In this document: one piece after another, positions 1 through 7,603 of the stretch
Layout of the letters: each line of letters begins with the position of its first letter
Numbering within the stretch: position 1 is the first letter of the stretch
DNA from: Dyella sp. ASV24
Lineage (GTDB): Bacteria; Pseudomonadota; Gammaproteobacteria; Xanthomonadales; Rhodanobacteraceae
Direction of reading: 5' to 3'
Assembly (NCBI RefSeq): GCF_016428905.1
Contig: NZ_JAELTQ010000018.1
Span: 1 to 54,162, forward strand
DNA: 54,162 nucleotides
Notes under the pieces: generated by a model
Database searches by the model: none
Seen by the model: the letters and a program-made list of their open reading frames with translations, nothing else
What the model was told of the DNA's origin: nothing
Translations under genes and position numbers: made by a program

Positions 1-1
1 G

Positions 2-430
2 CTTCGATTGCTGCAGGGCGTTGGTTTCAGCGTGGACCAGAGTCTGCAGATGGTGGCTGACCGTTTTAGGGAAGCGATGCCCTTGCTAAGCCGCGAAGTC
101 GGCGACGCGAACGCGCTTTACCTGCGTGGCCGCACGCGCCTGCAATCGCTGCGTCGCCTGTGCGAGTTCGACAACGATGGCCTGAAAAGCCTGGTGCAGA
201 TTCTGGTTCAAGTGCACGAGCACGGCGGCGCAGTACAGGAGCCGCTTCGTCAATTCGCTGATCGCCTACGCGAACAGCGCAAGCTGCACATGAAGGAATT
301 GGCCGGCAAGCTTTCCGTGAAGATGACGGTGGTGATGATGCTCACACTGATACCGGCGCTGCTCCTCGTGCTCGCCGGCCCGGCCGTCATATCCCTCGCC
401 GCCAGCGTTACCAAACTGCAAGGACATTGA
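2..430 (+). CDS. tadC: Tad pilus inner-membrane platform protein TadC (5' end cut off)
   Basis: This is the C-terminal ~142 residues of a type II secretion F-domain protein; the reading frame is open to the left edge, so the real start lies outside the window. TadB and TadC form the inner-membrane platform on which the TadA ATPase assembles Flp pili. Visible are the soluble helical F domain (LLQGVGFSVDQSLQMVADRF ... LVQVHEHGGAVQEPLRQFAD) and a C-terminal hydrophobic segment (MTVVMMLTLIPALLLVLAG), the usual end of TadC. The assignment to TadC rather than TadB rests on gene order: tadD follows after 2 bp, with DUF3613 and tadG genes behind it. TadC is inferred; the F domain is clear. Confidence 0.85.
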   Translation, partial: LRLLQGVGFSVDQSLQMVADRFREAMPLLSREVGDANALYLRGRTRLQSLRRLCEFDNDGLKSLVQILVQVHEHGGAVQEPLRQFADRLREQRKLHMKELAGKLSVKMTVVMMLTLIPALLLVLAGPAVISLAASVTKLQGH

Positions 431-432
431 TC

Positions 433-1275
433 ATGGTCTATCGCGCCCTTGTTCGCCGCTGGATCATCGCTACCCTGACCTGTGTAGTACTCGCAGCCTG
501 TGGCAAGACCCTCGGCGGCTATCCCAACCACACACCGACCGCCTCATTGGTCGCGCCGAGTTCCGGTGCACATGACGACAAGACGGTGTACATGGATCTG
601 ATTCGCCAGATGCAACAGCAAGGCGCGTATTACGCCTCACTTGCGCATATCGACGCCTATCGGCAACGCTTCGGCGCCACCCCGGAGCTACGTCGTCGCC
701 AAGCGGATGCGCTGCGCGCCACGGGACAGCTGGACGCGGCACGCACCATCTATCGCAGCCTGCTCAGTGGCGATCAGGCGGCCCCCGCGTGGCATGGACT
801 GGGTCTGGTCGAGGCGCAATCCGGCAACGGAGCGGCGGCCGATGAGGCTTTGCTCAAGGCTACGGAACTGGAACCGGTGAACGCGTCGTACCTCAGCGAT
901 CTGGGCTACGCGCGCCTGTGCGACGGACAAACCGCGATCGCCAAGGACCCGCTGGCCATGGCCGCCGAGCTTGACCCGACCAATGCCAAGGTGATCGCCA
1001 ATCTCGCCCTGTGGGCCATGTTGACCGGCGACACCACGCGTGCGGACGCCATCATGCAACGCGGCCAATTACCGGCCGACAGCCAGAACGACGTCCGCCG
1101 ACTGGCGGTGCAGCTCGCCTCGCGCCGACCGCGCGTAACAACGTCGGTCAATACCCCGTCTACGCCTTCTGCGCCGACGAAGAAAGCGGCAGGCACGCCC
1201 ACCCCGACGGATGTACCCGCCGGCATGCTGCAGCGCTTCACCACCAGCGCCACCGCCTACGAGGCACAACCATGA
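433..1275 (+). CDS. tadD: Tad pilus assembly lipoprotein TadD (tetratricopeptide repeats)
   Basis: A 280-residue lipoprotein of the Tad/Flp pilus system. The N-terminus has a signal peptide ending in a lipobox (VVLAAC, Cys near residue 23), so the protein should be anchored in the outer membrane facing the periplasm. Residues ~55-220 are helical tetratricopeptide repeats (for example PAWHGLGLVEAQSGNGAAAD and NAKVIANLALWAMLTGDT). In known systems TadD works as a pilotin-like partner of the RcpA secretin. The tail is rich in Pro, Thr and Ala and looks disordered. The ATG at 433 is preferred over a TTG two codons upstream. It follows tadC by 2 bp and its stop overlaps the next start (ATGA). Confidence 0.88.
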   Translation: MVYRALVRRWIIATLTCVVLAACGKTLGGYPNHTPTASLVAPSSGAHDDKTVYMDLIRQMQQQGAYYASLAHIDAYRQRFGATPELRRRQADALRATGQLDAARTIYRSLLSGDQAAPAWHGLGLVEAQSGNGAAADEALLKATELEPVNASYLSDLGYARLCDGQTAIAKDPLAMAAELDPTNAKVIANLALWAMLTGDTTRADAIMQRGQLPADSQNDVRRLAVQLASRRPRVTTSVNTPSTPSAPTKKAAGTPTPTDVPAGMLQRFTTSATAYEAQP

Positions 1276-1691
1276 TGCCCTCCACGCTCCGTTTTCCGCG
1301 ACTCGCTCTTGCCGCGCTAATCGCTTGCGCAACGTCCTTGGGCGTCAATGCACAACAGACACCAATCACCGGACAGATGGGTGCGCCGACATCGGCTCCG
1401 TCGGCCACGCAGGCTCCTGCCGACGCACCGACTTCCGCCGCGCAGCCCATGCCCAGCGCTGACGCGCATGCGGACTCCGAAGTAGGCGATGTGACCAGAC
1501 AGTTGGTAAGCATGCAAAGACAAGGCACTCATGCCGGCAAGGCATTGCCGATACCGGGCCAGGAGGCCTCGGCCAGCTATCTGCGCTACCTGAAAAGCTT
1601 TGAGCACCCGATTCCCGAGTTCTATGAGGGAGCGGTCTCCAAGAACGTCGGCGGAAGCGGCAATACCTCGGGCACATCCGGCTCGCCATGA
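1272..1691 (+). CDS. DUF3613 exported protein of the tad locus
   Basis: A 139-residue exported protein. Residues 1-29 are a cleavable signal peptide (hydrophobic LALAALIACATSLGVNA), followed by a Pro/Ala/Thr-rich linker. The conserved block lies at about residues 76-120 (DVTRQLVSMQRQGTHAGKAL ... SYLRYLKSFEHPIPEFYE), which I recognise as the DUF3613 pattern often found beside tad genes in Burkholderia and Xanthomonadales relatives. Its biochemical role is unknown. A periplasmic accessory role in Flp pilus assembly is inferred from position only. The ATG overlaps the tadD stop and its own stop overlaps the next start (ATGA both times), so translation is probably coupled. A second ATG at 1275 is equally possible. 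Confidence 0.78.
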   Translation: MMPSTLRFPRLALAALIACATSLGVNAQQTPITGQMGAPTSAPSATQAPADAPTSAAQPMPSADAHADSEVGDVTRQLVSMQRQGTHAGKALPIPGQEASASYLRYLKSFEHPIPEFYEGAVSKNVGGSGNTSGTSGSP

Positions 1692-3853
1692 TACTCGTGC
1701 CATCCAACTTCACCGCGCGCTCTCCGTGGCGCCAGTCACGTTCCGCGCAACGTGGTGTCACCGCCGTCGGTATGCTGCTGATAATGCTGTTCCTGATCAG
1801 CATGCTGGGCATCGTCGAGGTGGGCTATCTGTACTGGGCCAAGCGCGACACGCAGAAGGTGGCGGATCTGGCTGCACTGGCGGGCGCCCAGCTGATGAGC
1901 GCCTGTATCTCAGGCAACGGGGACAACACGGCCGCGCGCGGCAACGCCGTTACCGAGAATGGATTCAACGGTGCGTCGTGGGCCTTGCAGATCACCTGCG
2001 GCACCTGGGATCCGGTGGCCAACAGCGGCATTACTGATCATTTCTCCGCTACGGCAAGCGGAGGCACACCCAACGCCGTGAAGGTCATAGCTCAACGCCC
2101 AGTGCTGCCGATCTTTGGCCTTGCAGGCACCTTACCGAACGTCAGCGCCGAAGCCGTCGCTGCCAGCGAGAGCCCTATTGCCGTGTTCAGCGTAGGCAGC
2201 ACGTTGGCTACGGTGACCAACCAGTCCACGCTGGGAGGCCTGCTCACCGCCATCGGCATTTCCATTCCGCAGGCATCACTGGTCGGATACAACGGCCTGG
2301 CCACCGCCACCGTGACGCCAGCGGGACTACTCAATCAGCTCGGGATACAGGTGCCGGCAAACGTCACGGTCGGCCAGCTCAACACGCTGCTGGCGACGTC
2401 GGCCAATGCGCACGCCCTGATCGACGTGCTCAACGCCACTGTCATCGCCGCCGGCCAGCAACAGCTGCTGAGTGCCAACGCCACGCTGGTCAATGCGATC
2501 ACCACAGCGGTCGGCACCACGCCAGGCATGGTGACGCTGGGTTCCAGCGGTGCGACGCCAACGGGCCTTTTCGCCCAGATCACCGCGCCCGATTCGGCGG
2601 CGCAGTCCGCGCTCAATGCGCAGGTAAATGCGCTGCAGCTGGTCAGCACCGCCATCGGTGTAGCAACCGGCCAGCATGCGATCAACGTTCCCAGTCTCGC
2701 GGTCAACATTCCACCCAACGTGGTGACCACGACGGCGACGGCCAGCGTGATCGAGCCACCGGCTATTGGCATTGGTGGCGTGGGCACAACGGCTTTCACG
2801 TCGCAGGTGCGCGCCTTCGTCCAGATCGGCGTGAATTCCAACAATGCGCCGCTGGTCGGCGGCCTTTTGAAAACGCTCAACACCCAAATCCAGCTCAACG
2901 TACCCATCGCCATCGACCTGGTGAACGCCAAGGCGACCCTGACCGGCCTGTGTACGAGCAAGGATTCCAGCGGCAGGGATCTGGCGACCATCCAGGTGAA
3001 TTCCTCGGTGCTAAAGACCTGCGTCGGCGCTTTCAACCAGTCCGCTGCGTTCTCCACCAGCGGTGACTGCACCAGCGTGCCTGGCGCGAACACCAACCAG
3101 CAGCTGCTCAACATCACGGTCGCTGGCGCGTCGGTGGCGAACGTGAACACGCATTTTTCACTCAGCGCACTCGATGCCAGCGGCTCGGCGTCGTTTTATC
3201 CGGGGCAGCAACAGAACCTGCCGACGAACGGCACGCCGCTCACGATAGGCACCACGGTCAGCAACATCTTCACCGCCATCACCACGCTGCTGCTCAATGG
3301 CGTGGTCAACACGGCGAGCAACAACAATAGTGTCGTGAGCAACCTCGCTTCTGACCTGTGGTACGCCAATGCATCGTCCGGAGGCGGCAATCTGGGGCAA
3401 TTGCAGGCGAGCCTGAATCAGCTGGCAGGGGCTAACGGCACACTACAGGGCTTCCTGCAGAACCTGCCCCAACAGGTCACCAGCATCCTTGGCAGCGCCC
3501 TCACCCTTAACGTGAACGGGCTGCTCAGTGGCGTCGGCGGTCTGCTCAATGGCGTAACCAACCTGTTGACGGGGATATTGAATGGCACGTTGGGCCAACT
3601 CGCCTGCGCGCTTGGCGGGGCGACGGCCTGCATTCCCGTCATCCAGGGCACCATGAATGGCACTTCCAACGGCATCCCCAATGGCCTGCTTGGATTGCTT
3701 TCCTTCGTGATCCAGCAACTGCAGGCGCCGCTCAACAGCCTGGGCACGGGCGTGCTGACCCCGGTGCTCAACAACACCCTGGGCATCGACCTGGGCGTGA
3801 GCACGGTGAACCTGCAGTCATTGCAGTGTCACGGTGTGCAGTTGGTCTACTAG
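1688..3853 (+). CDS. tadG: TadG-like Flp pilus protein (TadE/G family, large)
   Basis: A 721-residue protein with the TadE/TadG N-terminus: a basic leader, then RGVTAVGMLLIMLFLISMLG with one membrane segment (residues ~23-45), followed by the family's DTQKVADLAALAGAQ helix. TadG-type proteins are membrane-anchored and take part in Flp pilus assembly or anchoring. After residue ~60 the sequence is a long periplasmic region rich in Asn, Thr, Gly, Leu and Ala, with a C-terminal stretch of LLNGV/LLTGI/ILNGT-like units at residues ~570-710 that may form repetitive beta or amphipathic structure. Cysteines are few. It closes the tad transcription unit (ATGA overlap with the previous gene). It lacks an obvious von Willebrand A domain (no clear DxSxS seen), which many TadG proteins carry. 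Confidence 0.8.
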   Translation: MILVPSNFTARSPWRQSRSAQRGVTAVGMLLIMLFLISMLGIVEVGYLYWAKRDTQKVADLAALAGAQLMSACISGNGDNTAARGNAVTENGFNGASWALQITCGTWDPVANSGITDHFSATASGGTPNAVKVIAQRPVLPIFGLAGTLPNVSAEAVAASESPIAVFSVGSTLATVTNQSTLGGLLTAIGISIPQASLVGYNGLATATVTPAGLLNQLGIQVPANVTVGQLNTLLATSANAHALIDVLNATVIAAGQQQLLSANATLVNAITTAVGTTPGMVTLGSSGATPTGLFAQITAPDSAAQSALNAQVNALQLVSTAIGVATGQHAINVPSLAVNIPPNVVTTTATASVIEPPAIGIGGVGTTAFTSQVRAFVQIGVNSNNAPLVGGLLKTLNTQIQLNVPIAIDLVNAKATLTGLCTSKDSSGRDLATIQVNSSVLKTCVGAFNQSAAFSTSGDCTSVPGANTNQQLLNITVAGASVANVNTHFSLSALDASGSASFYPGQQQNLPTNGTPLTIGTTVSNIFTAITTLLLNGVVNTASNNNSVVSNLASDLWYANASSGGGNLGQLQASLNQLAGANGTLQGFLQNLPQQVTSILGSALTLNVNGLLSGVGGLLNGVTNLLTGILNGTLGQLACALGGATACIPVIQGTMNGTSNGIPNGLLGLLSFVIQQLQAPLNSLGTGVLTPVLNNTLGIDLGVSTVNLQSLQCHGVQLVY

Positions 3854-3880
3854 TTGGCGGTCGTTGTAAGCCCTCGCCCC

Positions 3881-3908
3881 TTGACCGCCCCGGGCAGACC
3901 CTTAGACT
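3881..3908 (+). promoter_or_regulatory. Candidate sigma-70 promoter before the DUF2968-like gene
   Basis: TTGACC (3881-3886) and TAGACT (3903-3908) are separated by 16 bp, 83 bp upstream of the ATG at 3991. The pair would let this gene be transcribed independently of the tad operon. The match is good but was judged by eye. Confidence 0.5.
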
Positions 3909-3990
3909 GTCCCGGATGGCCCGGCCATGGAGGGGAGATGCGCGCCCTAGCGCGCCCCGGGGCCGGCCACGATCAGAGGGGAAAGACCGG

Positions 3991-4737
3991 ATGAAGGCTT
4001 TGACTCGCAGCGCGAGCCCACGATGTGTGCTGTTCGCCATCGGCACCATGGTCCTCATGGCCACGTCGGCTTGCGCCAGCGCACCCGCCACGGCCAACAA
4101 TCCCATGCCCCAGGCGGTGGCCGCTCCGGCGGCTGCCACACCGCCTCGCGTGCCGCTGACCACGGTCGAGAGCCTGCGCCAGCTGATCGACAACCATCAA
4201 CTCACCGAAATGCGCACGACGTATAACAGCACCTTTGGCGCCAGCCTGCTGTTCCGTCCGGAAACGCTGGGCTATTACGTGGTGCTGTTCCACGGCAAGG
4301 AGTTCTGGCGCGTGATGCAGACCGACTCCTTCGACGATGCCGAAAGCCTCTACCGCACTTTTGTAGCGCAGACGCAAACGCTGGGTCAGGTCGAAATCGA
4401 CACCCTGCGCCTGGATGCCGGCAACAAGTACGCCGAACACATGATCTCGGTGAACGAGGCCAAGCTGCGCAGCCTGCAGCAGGATGCGAATAACCAGCAA
4501 CAGCAGGCTCGCCAGGTGGCCGAGGCGCAGGAGCAGTCGCGCCAGCAGGCCGTTACGCTCAGCAGCGATCTGCACAACACCAACGCGCAGCTCGATGCGG
4601 TGAAACAGCAGATCCGCGCACTGGAAGCCATGCAGGCCAACCCGGCGCTCGTGCTGCCCACGCCGGCTCCCGCGCCGGCGAGCACTACCGCAGCGCCAAC
4701 GACAACGCCGCAACAGCAGCCGCCAGCCACGCCCTGA
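3991..4737 (+). CDS. DUF2968-like exported envelope protein with coiled coil
   Basis: A 248-residue protein with an N-terminal signal peptide (FAIGTMVLMATSACASAPA) that may be cut by signal peptidase I; the TSAC sequence is only a poor lipobox. Residues ~50-150 hold a compact domain (TVESLRQLIDNHQLTEMRTT ... SLLFRPETLGYYVVLFHGKE) that I recognise as resembling DUF2968, a family without known function. Residues ~155-215 are Gln-rich heptad sequence predicted to form a coiled coil (NNQQQQARQVAEAQEQSRQQ), and the tail is Pro/Ala/Thr-rich. The start is supported by a GGGG-type ribosome site (3977-3982). The gene stands alone between a promoter and a strong terminator. Family assignment is from memory; function unknown. 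Confidence 0.65.
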   Translation: MKALTRSASPRCVLFAIGTMVLMATSACASAPATANNPMPQAVAAPAAATPPRVPLTTVESLRQLIDNHQLTEMRTTYNSTFGASLLFRPETLGYYVVLFHGKEFWRVMQTDSFDDAESLYRTFVAQTQTLGQVEIDTLRLDAGNKYAEHMISVNEAKLRSLQQDANNQQQQARQVAEAQEQSRQQAVTLSSDLHNTNAQLDAVKQQIRALEAMQANPALVLPTPAPAPASTTAAPTTTPQQQPPATP

Positions 4738-4762
4738 TTCGTCGGCAATAAGTTGCTCTTTG

Positions 4763-4800
4763 AAACCGCCGCTGTCGTGCTGACGCGGCGGTTTTATTTT
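4763..4800 (+). terminator. Rho-independent terminator
   Basis: A perfect 10-bp stem (AAACCGCCGC 4763-4772, GCGGCGGTTT 4785-4794) with a 12-nt loop is followed by TATTTT. The A/T ends allow it to work in both directions, serving the DUF2968-like gene and the opposing phosphoesterase gene. Confidence 0.85.
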
Positions 4801-4850
4801 GGGGCCACGCAGCCGTTGGCATGAAGCAAACGGCTTTGAACCGCATGGTG

Positions 4851-6341
4851 TCAGTGATGACGGAGAGAAGCGCGATGCTGGTCCAGGCGATCCAGCACGC
4901 CCTGGATGTAATCCAGACTCTCCTTGTTGGTCTTTACCGAGGTTTCCGGTAGACGAATTTGCTCCAACACGAGAGGCGCGGCTTGTGCCGCCTGACCATG
5001 CCTCAGCGCAATGTCAACGCTCGCTGCAATACGGGTGAAACCCGCAAGCGCGGGATCGGGCGCCGCATCAGGATCCGCAGGAACGGGGGCGACTGCCATG
5101 GCTTGAAATGCCGGGGCGTTGAGCTTCATCGGTGCCTGCATGTCGCTGACCCTGGGGTCTGAGCGCGTGAGCACTGGCAAAAGAGAGGCCGCTGCGGCAT
5201 CGCGATGGGTCAATGGATTGAGCTGGAAGATCTCTTCCAGCGTCTTCAGCACAGAGGTGTGATCAAACAGATCATGGCTCACGCCTGCATCGACCCATGG
5301 AGACACCAGCACCGCAGGCACGCGAACGCCGTAGCGGCAGAAGTCGAAGGGATAGGGATGGGACGCATGACTTGAGTTCAGGTCCGCATCGCCCGGGGCA
5401 TCACATGTTGGCGGAATAACGTGATCGAAGAATCCACCGTGTTCGTCATAGGTGATCAGCAGCAGCGACTCTTCCCACACAGGCGACTGACGGATCGTCT
5501 CGTAGACATACTTGATCAATGCTTCTCCGCTGGAGACCGTGCCCTTGGGATGTTGCGAGTTGCCGCCGGCCATGTTGGACAGGAGGTTGTAGTCGGGCTC
5601 GATGAAGGCGTAGGCGACGTCGTATTGCCCGGACTGGAGCTGTGTTGCGAAAGGGTCGTTCGGATTGCCGGGACTGATGGAGGCAAAGTTCGTGCTGCTG
5701 CCAATGAATGGCATGACGTGGCGTTTGACCGCCAGCACCTGGGGTAATGCGTCGCCATGGAAAACTCGCCACGACACGCCTTTCTCGTCGAGACGGTCAT
5801 AGATGGATCCGTTTTCAAAGCTGAAGGCGGCTTCATCGATGGTGACGCCTGCGAGCGAGGTCAGTCCTCCCGGGCTGTTGGTCAACCCTCCCGATGATCC
5901 CGCGTGCACGAAGAACCGGTTTGGCCACGTAGGACCCGGCATGGATGAGTGCCAGTTGTCGAACACGGTGAACAGCTGCGCAAGCTGCGTGAGAACAGGC
6001 ACGCCAGCCTGAGAGAAACACGACATCGTCTCTGCGCCACCACTGGCCACAAACCCCTGCATCGTTGGTACTTGTGAGGAGTCGCCCGTAAAACCATTCG
6101 CCAATGGCAGCAGCGTCGCGTAAAGCTGCTGCCAAACGTTTTCGAATTCGTGTCCAGGATCTGACGTCGGCCGATCCGCTGCCCCGTTACTGGCTTGCAC
6201 GGATGGCAAATGGGGAGCCGAGGGATCTGGATTGCTCATCTCTGCAGTTACGCCATCCACGCCCGGCATATAACCAAGCATGTGATCGAATGAACGATTC
6301 TCCAGCATGAGTACAAAGACGTGTTTGATGGTCGCAGGCAT
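4851..6341 (-). CDS. Phosphoesterase family protein (phospholipase C / acid phosphatase superfamily)
   Basis: A 496-residue member of the PF04185 phosphoesterase superfamily, which includes bacterial phospholipases C and acid phosphatases that cleave phosphate esters at a metal centre. The family N-terminal motif is right at the start (HVFVLMLENRSFDHMLGY, residues ~7-24; Glu-Asn and Asp are metal/substrate residues). The second motif is ITYDEHGGFFDHV (residues ~298-310), followed by a DHTSVLKTLE segment. Unlike secreted relatives it has no signal peptide, although the start is well supported by AGGAG six bases before the ATG. It may be cytoplasmic or exported by another route. Substrate cannot be told from sequence. 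It is followed by the bidirectional terminator at 4763-4800. Confidence 0.85.
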   Translation of the reverse strand: MPATIKHVFVLMLENRSFDHMLGYMPGVDGVTAEMSNPDPSAPHLPSVQASNGAADRPTSDPGHEFENVWQQLYATLLPLANGFTGDSSQVPTMQGFVASGGAETMSCFSQAGVPVLTQLAQLFTVFDNWHSSMPGPTWPNRFFVHAGSSGGLTNSPGGLTSLAGVTIDEAAFSFENGSIYDRLDEKGVSWRVFHGDALPQVLAVKRHVMPFIGSSTNFASISPGNPNDPFATQLQSGQYDVAYAFIEPDYNLLSNMAGGNSQHPKGTVSSGEALIKYVYETIRQSPVWEESLLLITYDEHGGFFDHVIPPTCDAPGDADLNSSHASHPYPFDFCRYGVRVPAVLVSPWVDAGVSHDLFDHTSVLKTLEEIFQLNPLTHRDAAAASLLPVLTRSDPRVSDMQAPMKLNAPAFQAMAVAPVPADPDAAPDPALAGFTRIAASVDIALRHGQAAQAAPLVLEQIRLPETSVKTNKESLDYIQGVLDRLDQHRASLRHH

Positions 6342-6449
6342 ACTTGGCTCCTACTCGATAGAGATGTGCGATGCGCACCCGATGCTGCGCTTGCTGACGA
6401 AATAGCGACGGCCTTTCTTGCCCTGCGCGCCCGTACTTATGCATCCGAC

Positions 6450-6599
6450 TCACATCGCTTTGAATACGTTGCGTACTGCCTGTAGCAAGAACCACGCGAC
6501 TATGGCGAGCAGGGAACGCGTGGCGATGATGCTGAGCGTGGACACCACATAGCGATCGTGGCTATCGAGATACACGTCGAAATACCGGAGGTCGCTCAT
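6450..6599 (-). CDS. Small single-pass membrane protein, 49 residues
   Basis: A short gene supported by a strong ribosome site (GGAGAGG about 4-5 bases before the ATG at 6599). The product has a charged N-terminus (MSDLRYFDVYLDSHDR), one membrane helix (STLSIIATRSLLAIVAWFLL, residues ~20-39) and a basic C-terminus. The frame runs 36 codons further upstream, but that part has no ribosome site and reads as random sequence. I do not recognise a family. It lies between the phosphoesterase and DUF6624 genes on the same strand, about 110 bp upstream of the phosphoesterase, and could share its transcript. Real gene status is likely but unproven. Confidence 0.5.
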   Translation of the reverse strand: MSDLRYFDVYLDSHDRYVVSTLSIIATRSLLAIVAWFLLQAVRNVFKAM

Positions 6600-6740
6600 C
6601 GCCCTCTCCGTATCCAGATAGCACCCCGAAGTATTGGCAGGAGGCTTGCGGCTGTCGCTAGACCATTGGTGATACCGAAACGAAGTCGGATGCACCGCTG
6701 ATATCACGGTACCACCGCATCGCCAGGCATCGTGGCTGTC

Positions 6741-7451
6741 CTACTTCGATATAGGGTCGGTCGCATACATCGCGTGCAGCGAGCACTCATAGTCGCGCAT
6801 GGGCATCAAGCCCATGTGCGCGCGACGTTCGTCCAGATGCGCCGGGTCTTCCACCGGTGATTGATGCATGTCGCTGGGCTTCGCGGCGTCGCCGACAAAC
6901 TGGGAACCATAGAGTTGCGGCTTGCCCTGATTGATGCGCACGCGATCTACCAGCATGGCGTAATCCGACGCGCGGATGGTGCCATCGTGCGCGCGAGGCT
7001 CCAGCAGGCCAAGCATGCGCGACTGAAACGCCGGATCACTGTCCGCGTGCTGCACTAGCAACCAGGCATCGGTGACGCCCTGTATGCCGACCTGCTCCGG
7101 CGTGGGAAAACCCGAGCGAGCGATTACGCTCTTCAGCCAGGCGAGGTTGCTTGCATCGACCTGCTGCATCGCCTTCCCTTCTTTGCTTTGCAAGACCATG
7201 CCAGCGGCCATCCAGGCATCGCGCACCTGCTGATCCCGATCGGCGCGCTGATGCAACGTTGTACGTAGCGCGGGCTCGGAGAACGTACGACCGCTGTCAC
7301 GGCTCGCGGCCTGCTGCACACCATTGGCCTTTATCCAGGCCGCCGCTGCCGGGCAGGATGCCGCTACCCGCGCCATTACATCGTCCTCCTCTGCCCTCGC
7401 GGTACCGCAAGAAACCGCTGCAAGCAGCACCAGCACCGTCCATGGCCTCAT
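6741..7451 (-). CDS. Exported DUF6624-domain protein
   Basis: A 236-residue protein with a signal peptide (MRPWTVLVLLAAVSCGTARA, residues 1-20). The body resembles DUF6624, a family of unknown function: a helical segment with the ADRDQQVRDAWMAAGM motif near residues 67-82, then SGFPTPEQVGIQGVTDAWLL (~113-132), the NQGKPQLYGSQF motif near 175-186, and a C-terminal HLDERRAHMGL block. The same three blocks recur, partly duplicated, in the 382-residue protein at 15007-16155, so the two are paralogues in one hydrolase neighbourhood. It is divergent from the first S10 peptidase gene; the 152 bp between them hold an AAAAGTA dyad that may regulate both. Function unknown. Confidence 0.7.
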   Translation of the reverse strand: MRPWTVLVLLAAVSCGTARAEEDDVMARVAASCPAAAAWIKANGVQQAASRDSGRTFSEPALRTTLHQRADRDQQVRDAWMAAGMVLQSKEGKAMQQVDASNLAWLKSVIARSGFPTPEQVGIQGVTDAWLLVQHADSDPAFQSRMLGLLEPRAHDGTIRASDYAMLVDRVRINQGKPQLYGSQFVGDAAKPSDMHQSPVEDPAHLDERRAHMGLMPMRDYECSLHAMYATDPISK

Positions 7452-7510
7452 CCTCGCTCTCCCTGCGTGTGATCTTGCGTCGATACTACCGCGGGAAATT
7501 TTCGTCAGCC

Positions 7511-7534
7511 AAAAGTAAGTCTCCCAGTACTTTT
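7511..7534. promoter_or_regulatory. Dyad AAAAGTA-N10-TACTTTT in a divergent intergenic region
   Basis: A perfect 7-bp inverted repeat (7511-7517 and 7528-7534) with a 10-bp spacer lies 60 bp from the DUF6624 start and 70 bp from the S10 peptidase start. Position and one-turn spacing fit an operator for a dimeric regulator. It is not followed by a T-run, so a terminator is less likely. Confidence 0.4.
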
Positions 7535-7603
7535 GTCACGGTCATCCGTCGGCCTTCCTACGCATACTCGGGCTTACATCGATCCAAAGCCCTGGGGAGT
7601 TCC

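Noticed and set aside
1011-1271. Longer start for the DUF3613 gene
   Set aside because: The upstream frame lies inside tadD and reads as His/Arg-rich noise; a signal peptide appears only from 1272.
7151-7603. Longer start for the first S10 peptidase
   Set aside because: The extension lies opposite the DUF6624 gene. Only the ATG at 7604 has a ribosome site followed by a signal peptide.
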